DNA of 64,000 nucleotides, from contig CANPUZ010000061.1 of the NCBI GenBank assembly GCA_947579665.1, positions 124,001-188,000 of the forward strand, in the 5' to 3' direction. Both the position numbers and the translations under genes were made by a program. Positions 46,301-55,300 of the stretch are shown here, piece by piece; the first letter of the stretch is position 1, and each line of letters starts with the position of its first letter. This DNA is from Sympetrum striolatum (Eukaryota > Arthropoda > Insecta > Odonata > Libellulidae). The notes beneath the pieces are model-generated. The model did not search any database. It was not told the origin of the DNA and worked only from the letters and a program-made list of their open reading frames with translations.

Positions 46301-49300
46301 TCATTTAAATACGCATTTAAACACAATTATAATAGTCATTACTGTAACACACACGCGATAACTTTCCCATCCTGCGTCGAGTACTAATAATTCATACTCT
46401 AGCTAAGTCTTTAATTTGGTTAGACGTCGATTAACATTGTCATGCAGAAGTCACAATTCCACGGATAGCGGTCTTAACATTTTTCGTAACTAATAAAATA
46501 AAAGATGGTCTTCTTAAAATACTGAGAACTTCGAAATAAACAAATTGTAATACTCTTCGGGGTTGATTGGTGGATCAGTAAATAGCTAAAAAAGTGAGAG
46601 AAGTAACTTTTGAGAAACAAAATTTCGAGATTTTTACCAGAAGGACGTCTACCGCTGGCCTTTTACTACAGTATTTACTGTAAGCCATTACTCTGAAACG
46701 ATAAGGAATCCATCCATCCAAATCCAATTTTTAGAACGGTAGTTTCATCAAGCGATTTATGATTATTTTCATTCAATCCACATCAGATAAACAGTGAGAT
46801 TTCGTAAGTTATTGGCTGAAGAACATACAAAATTTATAATCTGATTCTCTGCAGTCCCACTTTATGAGAGATTTATTTCTTCGAGTCATTCTTCTAATTG
46901 CGAGCTAAAAATTATACATATATCAGAGAAGGCTAGCGGACACATTATTTTAGATAAAATCAAAATGAATCCAGTCCTCTTCTCCCAACCAGAAAGTTTT
47001 TCCTTTCCATTCCCCTTCGGTAACAAAAGGTTTATCTTGTCCTTTTCCCCCACCTATTTCGTTTTGTCCTGTTTAACAGTTTTCCAAGAATTCTACCCTT
47101 TCACCTGCACACACACTTTTGTTCCCTCTCATTCTTTCTTCTTTTTCAAGGCACACGCCATATGGAGGATCGCGTATTTATGTAAATGTTGAAGATGGTG
47201 CTAGTAAACGTCAAAGCTAATTATGAGAATTAGCTACAGTGTTGTTATAAGGATAATTTAATTTTACAAATTCTTGGATTATATAATCTATAGGAGTCAC
47301 GAGAGTAAGGGGAAATGGTAATCTAGAAAAGATTATTCCTTATTTAAATCAATCAAATGAGCTTTAACTTTGGGGAACTCCATAGGTAACTAAGCACAAG
47401 GAAATAAATAACTTTGTCAAAGTTACACGACTTTTTGTGTGGAAGATGTGGAACTTTTATTTCCTTGTCTTTATTCCTTAGTTATTTCTCTTCATGATAG
47501 AACGCTTTTCAATTGGGAAAGTTGAACGAAAGGGTTGTAAAAGCAATCAAATTAAATTATGATAATCCACCGAATTATGCACATATCTTATGCATAAAAA
47601 TTCAGCCTGCATATGTTTGTGCCCGCAAAACTCAAAAATCACTTGGTCGATTGACTTGAAATTTGTATAGAACATTGCATTCAAATATATATATACGAAA
47701 GTGTTTATATTGTAAAAAATGGCGACACTTCGTCCTTGCTTCGATCCTAGACGAGTCAAAGCATTTCCGTAAGAAACGCACGTAAAGTTCATTTTTGTCG
47801 CTGCATGCTTCATTTATTTTGCAAAATTAAATTAAAAATAAGAGTCATACGAGATTGAGACAAGAACCAATAGCAGAGTAAATGAATAGAAAACCTTATT
47901 TTGGTCGTTTATTGTTGTTTCCGAATTGAATTTTCGAGAATTTTTACGGAATACACGAAATGTTTTGTGAGTATAAACAACCGGTCCCCCTGACGACAAA
48001 TGCCATTTTTGAATCCGAGATCCTGCTTTTTGGCCTATTTGAAATTAAGAAGAAGAAAATAGTTGCTGGTTTCGTTCACATTGATGAGCATAATCAATCG
48101 TTGGAAGTGATTTAAACGATCGATTTTCGAAAAACGAAATGTGAGTTAATTTGATACCGAATGTTGTATTCAGTTAAATTCATTTGTATCGTTTTGGAAA
48201 TGATTTAATAATCTGTTATCGAAAATTAAAGTGAGAGTGACTTTGAATGCTGCATTCAATTCGATTAATTTCTTTAGTTATCTTCCAGTTAATCGTCGTC
48301 AAATTCAATAGTACGCGTTAACACATAAAATGTTGCGGCAGATAATGGATAGTAGTAAATGATTTATATATATATAACGAAAATTCTCCATCCAAACGCG
48401 AGAGCCGAGCTAGCGTAACGTACCATGTTCTCCATCTTTCTTTTCTCTCCCTCCCTTTTCGAGAGAAAGGCTCGCCGGCCCGAAATTTGGACTTAGAATA
48501 TCTTGGTGGGTCAGGGGTGGTAACTTTTTTTTGCTGTTAGCTGTACTTTGAAAATAATCAAAAACATAGTTCATAGGAAAATGTTAAAAGACAAAAAGAG
48601 AAAATAAACAAAAAATACAATAAATTAAATAAAAAAATTATCTGCGGCTTGCAATTTGGAAAATACTAAAACATAATCTAAGTTAACTAATCATTAATTA
48701 TTTACATATATTTATGACATGATACATTTATAGTATGGTGCTAGCAGAAGTACCCAATGATTCTCAATGGAATGAAAGAATGAATAAGATGAATTGATGT
48801 ACGAACAATATGTAATGAATTTCTCTCCATATCGGAAGGAAAAAATACTCCAAAATTTTTAAAACCACATTTTTCTTTCATCCCAAATGCATTATTAACT
48901 AAAACTTCATTCATTAGTATCTTCATTGCAGTAATTAACGTTGTATAATACTACTGGAGGTGGCACAAAGGCTCCGTCATTTGCAACATGCATAATAAAC
49001 ACCTGAAGAATTAAGTTACTAGTAGAAGCGTTTCGGTTAATAGATTTCCATATCTCTCTCGTGAAATGAAATTCCAATATTAGATGTTTATGTTGCTTTA
49101 AATAACGTTAGGTTGCTAACTTTGTGTAATTTAAAAAACTGAAGATTCTGTAAGTTACAGATATTTTGAAGACAATAAATGCCAGTATGAGACAGACTTT
49201 CTCTGGTTTCGTGGTGCCAATGTCGCATTTACGTAAACGTTTAGAATACCACATACCGTTACACCTCCTATAATACAGTAATGACCTTGAAATTGGCCAC

Positions 49301-52300
49301 ATACATGCTGCATAATAAGATCGTGATGGAAAATTAGCGGAAAAAAAAACATTTTTGCGTATATGTCGACGAAAAAAATTAAAAATGGCGGATATTTAGG
49401 TTGGATGCGGTGCCGGGTGTGATTTGCATCTGATTGTTAAAACCTTTCAGCAATGATACAAACTCCTGATTGATTGTTCATTATGGGCAATTGATTCGTC
49501 TACAAAATGCATTAAACAGCGTCATTCTACGCTTCGTAGCTTTCTCACCAGAGGTTCATCAACACGAAAATTGGTGAAAAATTTCCCAAATTCCGGTTTT
49601 CCGACTGTTGCTCATAAACAAATCAATCTATTGCTCTGAAATGTGGTTTCTCTTGTAGCTCATAAAATTATCTAAAACATGATACAGTTTTTTTTTCTCA
49701 CGTTTCGTAGTTTGTGACTTACATGTGTTTTACTTCGGAAGTGCGTTTCCGCGGTCTTTTAATTTTCCCACGCTAAGCAGGGGAGTTAATTCAGCAATTT
49801 TTGTTGTGTTTACACAAATTTATAACAGTATGAAAGATAAATAGTTTTTGTAGGTCAGCAGTAGAGTCTTAGTGTCTCGCGGTGCGTCATTTTTTTGTAA
49901 AAGTGTCAATTAAGGTTACTCCTCAGTAATAAAATAGGAGTCAAATTTTATAACCTAAGTATATATAAAGCCCTTCGTGTAATACACTGAAATATACAAG
50001 TTCCCAGGCACTTCTGCTAGTTAATACAAAAAGTCTAAGTTTTTGCCCAAATATCCCACACCTCGCATTAATCGTCAACCAGGTTTGAAATATTACCACG
50101 GTCATAATTACGCAAAGTTTTGTCCAAAGTATATCTTTTAGAAGATTTATGTGTACCCTATTATTATAGGATCGGATTTAAGCTTTACAACGTCCAAGAA
50201 TAATGGATTCTATATTGATCAATACATTCGTCTCTTTTAAATTATGCGACATAAAGTCTAGGCCAAACTTTCAATTAACGGCAAACAGAAAGTTGCCGAA
50301 CGAATTAATAAATCTGATGTGGCTAACACACGACTTTCTCCGTATTTATTGAAAAAAGAAGTCTATGCCGGTAATATATAAATAACTCCAAAACAATGAG
50401 AGTTATGGAAAAATGTTTCAAACAAAAGTTGTAGTAAAATACATTGTCTATAACTATGGTACAAATTGTATATAAATACATCACATTCAGTAAGAGATAT
50501 TTAAGAAAAACTGCAATTTTTTAATATAAAGCAACTTATGGTTTGCGAGTATTCAGTAATAACTCCTAAACAATCAGTGTTACAAAAAATGTTTCTAACA
50601 AAAGTTGTAATATACAATATAACTTTTGTGTGTAAGTGTATATACCTATATTGCATTCTGACAGATATTTAAGAAACAAAATTCTGTTTCGGATAAACCG
50701 CTACTTCCGGTAAAGCGATATTCACCAAAAACTAATCAACTTTTGGCATTGTTAGGAAAATACTAAATATGAATTTTGGAAATGATCGGATAATTACTTT
50801 TTAAGATAGAGCGCCCACAAACTTTTTTGCCACAGACACACAGACAGGCATGTTCGGGAAAACAGTGAAAACGAACTCTATTGGCCCCAAAACATATATT
50901 TCTGTTGATATCTGAAGGTCGATAATACAATACTTTCTCTATACTACGCATAGGGAGAAAGCAAAAAAGTGAATATGGAATGTGTATAAAAATACTCTCT
51001 TCGATAAGTTCTTGATAGGTTACAGATCTTTTACTTTCGCCCTGTTGAGAATCAACGGGTATGTCTGCTAGTTATTTTCTAACTTAACTACCCTAAAAAC
51101 ATTCCCAATATTAAATCAATCCTATTTGTATAATTTTAAAGCCTTGGCTTCAGCTGTTAAATGAAATTGTTTGTTTTTTGCATGAGTTTGTTAACGTTTT
51201 GATCCCATTTCAGGCGCCAAGGACGATGAGGAGAAGCCCAAAGAAAACGGATTGCCAGAGGAAGAGGAGACGGCCAAGAATGGATCTGTGAGTACACTTC
51301 ACGCTCCAGCGCAGGACGTAGCTCGATTTAAGCGTTGATTCGTAAATACTAGGATGATTATTATTATCAAGGGACTTTATTTGGCGGAATTGGGACTTGT
51401 TAGACCCATCTTCCATTTAACCAAGATATTTACGTAATATCATCATAAGTGTTCTACCTTTTGGTAGGTTCATGCATATTCTGAAATCCCTATTAATAGC
51501 CATCTCCTTCATATCCTTATATTTAACCCCACCCCTTCTGTCTTCCCCTCTGCCTTTTCCCCTGAATCCTCAATTACAACCTTTACCAATCCCCTCAATA
51601 TTTGACCCACCCGTTTCTTCTGACGATGCTTAATCACGTCAATTAAAGCCCTCTCCTCCCCAACCATCTCTAACACCTCCGTGTTTGTTTTCAACCCAAA
51701 TAACTTTTTCCATTCTACACCACACCCACATCTCGAAGGCCTCCAATCGCTTGACTTCTTCCTTTCTTAAAGTCCACGTTTCGCACCCTTAGAGCAACAC
51801 ACTCCAGACCAGGGATTTCACCAATCTTTTCCTAATTCCTTTATCAAGACCTTTGGTCATTAATTTCCTTCGCTTCATAAAGGCTTCCTTCGCTAAGGCT
51901 ATTCTTTTACGAACCTCATCTTTACATCTTCCGTCCCAAGAGAGAGTACTTCCCAAGTAAGAGAATTCATCCACCTGCTCTAGTTTTTCCTCATCCACCC
52001 TAAAAGTTAACTTAGCTTTCTTTCCTTTAGTGAACCTCAAAACTTTAGTTTTGCTTACATTAATTTTACATAATATAGGAAAATACAATTGATATAACAA
52101 ATTAAAATACAAATCTATAAAAAATAAATACATACATATATATGCCATATGAGTAAAAGTGGCTTGCATACTGCAAGCATATGAAATGTATTTATAATCT
52201 TTATTCACATGCCAAATTTTGAGTTTCAATGTTTTCGGGAAGGGGTTCAAAAGAAATCTTAAAAATCGTAGCAATTTCTAATTTTTGTTGTTGCCTGGTG

Positions 52301-55300
52301 TCAAACCCAGGACCTATTGGTGGATGCAAATAGGGTATTATAATTTGTTAGAACCTGATCTTATTTAATGCAAAGTTTGAAGTCCATATCATACCAGTAA
52401 GGTCCTGAAATAAGACTCCATTATCCCCATCGGAAATGCATAGGGTAAATGACTCAATGGGATTGAACCAAGGAAAATCAGCAAAACCTTAAACAGCATA
52501 TATGAAATTTATTTATGATCTTTAATCACATGCAAAGTTTTAAGTTTCCATGTTAACAGGAAGGGGTTCAAAAAAATCTTTAAAATTGTAGCAATTTCTA
52601 ATTTTAGAGATGTCTGGTGTCGAACCAAGGACCTATCGGCAGTTGGGAAAACATTATTATAACTTGGTAGGACTTGATCTTATGTGACGCAAATTTTGAA
52701 GTCGCTATCATACCGGGGAGGACCTAAAATAGGATTCCGTTATCCCCATAAGAAATGCATTGGGGAATGTAAATGGCCCTCTGGGATTGAACCAAGGACC
52801 ATCAGTGAATTGCTAAAAGTAGATTATAAAATATATTCATAATCTCTATCCACGTGCCGAGTTTCAATTTTCCATGTCATCGGGAAGATATCCAAAAAAA
52901 ATCTTAAAAATCGCTACAATACATTTTAAAGGGAGGATATTTGCCCTGACCTAGCATCGAACCAAGGATAATCATTGAAGATGTCTTTCTGATTTTCGTT
53001 GAATACGCCTTGCTTCTATTGATGCCTCGAATTTCAGCTCTGCTTTGCCCGGAAGTGCCTCAAAAAAATTTGGAAATCCCCACCATGTGTCCTTACGAGA
53101 AAAATCGGGACTTGGGGGCCTTCTGGAATCAAACCCATGACATTGAGGTTCAAAGTCGCATGTCAATGTCATAAACAATGTTAGACTATGGATTTCAAGA
53201 GATCAGACGCTAATTTTTAAGTGCTCATTATTAAAAAACAAGGGAGAGTTGGTCAAAGCAGCTTCTGATTTGTTACTAGCAGTTGCTAAACAAGCAATTT
53301 CGTGAAGTATTATGAAGGGCTCTTTGCAGCAGTGGTTCCCTTGTAAGACGATGTTTTTGTCCTTTCTGGACTGGTGGGTTTGTATTACGATTGGAAGCAA
53401 AATTCTCCGCTTCAATTGGATTGTATAACCTTTTCTTTCTTATTTATATTTCTCTAACAAGGAGACTACACAGTGTCGGCGGCGATTTTTTTTTTTTTTT
53501 ATGAAAATCGGTCAGTTGATAGATCTCGTGTTAAGAATAAATAATTACCCCACATTTAGGCGTTTATGAGCAACAGTTTCCCTGAAAATAGACTGAAAAA
53601 TAAGCTATGGTTACATTTTAATCATAAAGTTAAAGATAACACATTTTTACATACTAAAGTTTGGTGTAGTGGTACCGTGTTCGGCTTCCAATATTTTGGA
53701 CCGGGTTCGATCCCGAAAATGAGAATGTTTTTTTTTTTTTTTAATTTTTTCTTTGCTAATTTTAATCCTTATATTCATCCATCTCTCTTTTCTTCTATTT
53801 GTGACTTTCTTACGCTTTTAACAAAACTTTGGGAATTTTTATTTAAGCGATTTTTCTCCCCTGCGAGGATCTCGCTTCATCAATTACATGCAGATATTTC
53901 AGTTCTATGCACTGAATTCAAAACGCCTGAAATTTGACAAATACAAGCAAGAAAACGTGCCGAGGACATTTCCACATCCGGTAAATTCTACGGCCTGTAA
54001 ATATGTCTTATCTTTAACTTTATGATTAAAATGTAACCATGGCTTAATTTTCAAAGTCTATTTTCTGGGAAACTGTCACTCATAAACGCCTAAATGTGGG
54101 GTAATTATTTATTCTTAACACGAGATCTATCAACTGAACCAATTTTCATCAAAAAAATCGCCACCGACACTATGTAGTCTCCTTGTAAGTTCTTATTTAT
54201 ATTTATTGAGTTTATTTACTCTAAATTGTACATTCATATAAATAAATGAAAGAATAAATTAACTAAGTCTCTTTTCCTCAGTATTAAAAACCTACAACAC
54301 ACGACTGGTTTCGACATTAAGCGTTATCTGGTATATTCCTTGTGGTGGTGGTATTCTTTCATTTATTTATTATGAAATTCCACGTAATGAAGGCCGAGCT
54401 GATTGAATTTGTTAGTACATTCATATATTTTTCTTATTGTTTATGATTGACACATTTACGAACGTATGTTCTAAGGGTACATGTACAGTAACTATGATAT
54501 ATGTACAAAGTACATACAGATTTAAATGTAAAGGTTTACTGAAAGTATTATCACAGAAATGAATGTTGTTTTTTTATGTTGATCTTGTACGTAAAAATTC
54601 AGTCTGAAACTGCTTCAAATTTGTTACTAGCAGCTGCTAAAGATCCGATTCTGTGAAGTAAAGGGTCCCTTGTTAGAATCACACAAATATGCTAGAATAG
54701 AAATTTCATTCGGTTTTCTCTCTCACAGAAGTCCTTCCTTCCTTGGCGGTGCTGTGATAACTTCCAGAAACAGCTGTGTGCGGTACTCGAGTACCCCAAC
54801 GCTTTCTTTGCGAATATTACGTTGTTTTTTTGGTTTTTATTTTCCTTTACCTTTAATTATGTTTAGAAATACAGTATTGATTATTTTGTTGAGATTATTT
54901 TTCATTTTTTTGGAGGTAGCGTTAGAGTTGATGGCTATATAATATGACGTCAGGCACACCCAAAAACATCCCTTTAAATGAGATGATAATGTGATATAAT
55001 TACTGTTAATGCGATAAATAATGAATCAATTGAAAGGGTGACTGAATTGCCACAATCACACGACAAATAGCAATCCAAGCGAAAGTGGCTGTGCGGGGTA
55101 CTTTGGTACCCCATTCAAAAAACTAAAGATATTTCGGAAACGAGTCTGTGAAACGAATTTCTTTCAATTTCATAATATAAAAGAAACATCGATGCAGGAA
55201 TACATGGAACGAGAAACATGTGTGGTTGAAAATAAAACTTTTCTATTGAATTTAGCTCTTTTGGGGTCCTCCAGTACCCCGCACCGTCAAACAAGGGTTA

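Noticed and set aside
53655..53722. Functional tRNA-Gly gene
   Set aside because: Acceptor and anticodon stems do not pair, and the unit lies inside a mobile inverted repeat.
53566..53937. 123-codon + strand frame
   Set aside because: It runs through the arm, the tRNA-like unit and the poly-T of the inverted-repeat element, so it is a chance frame.
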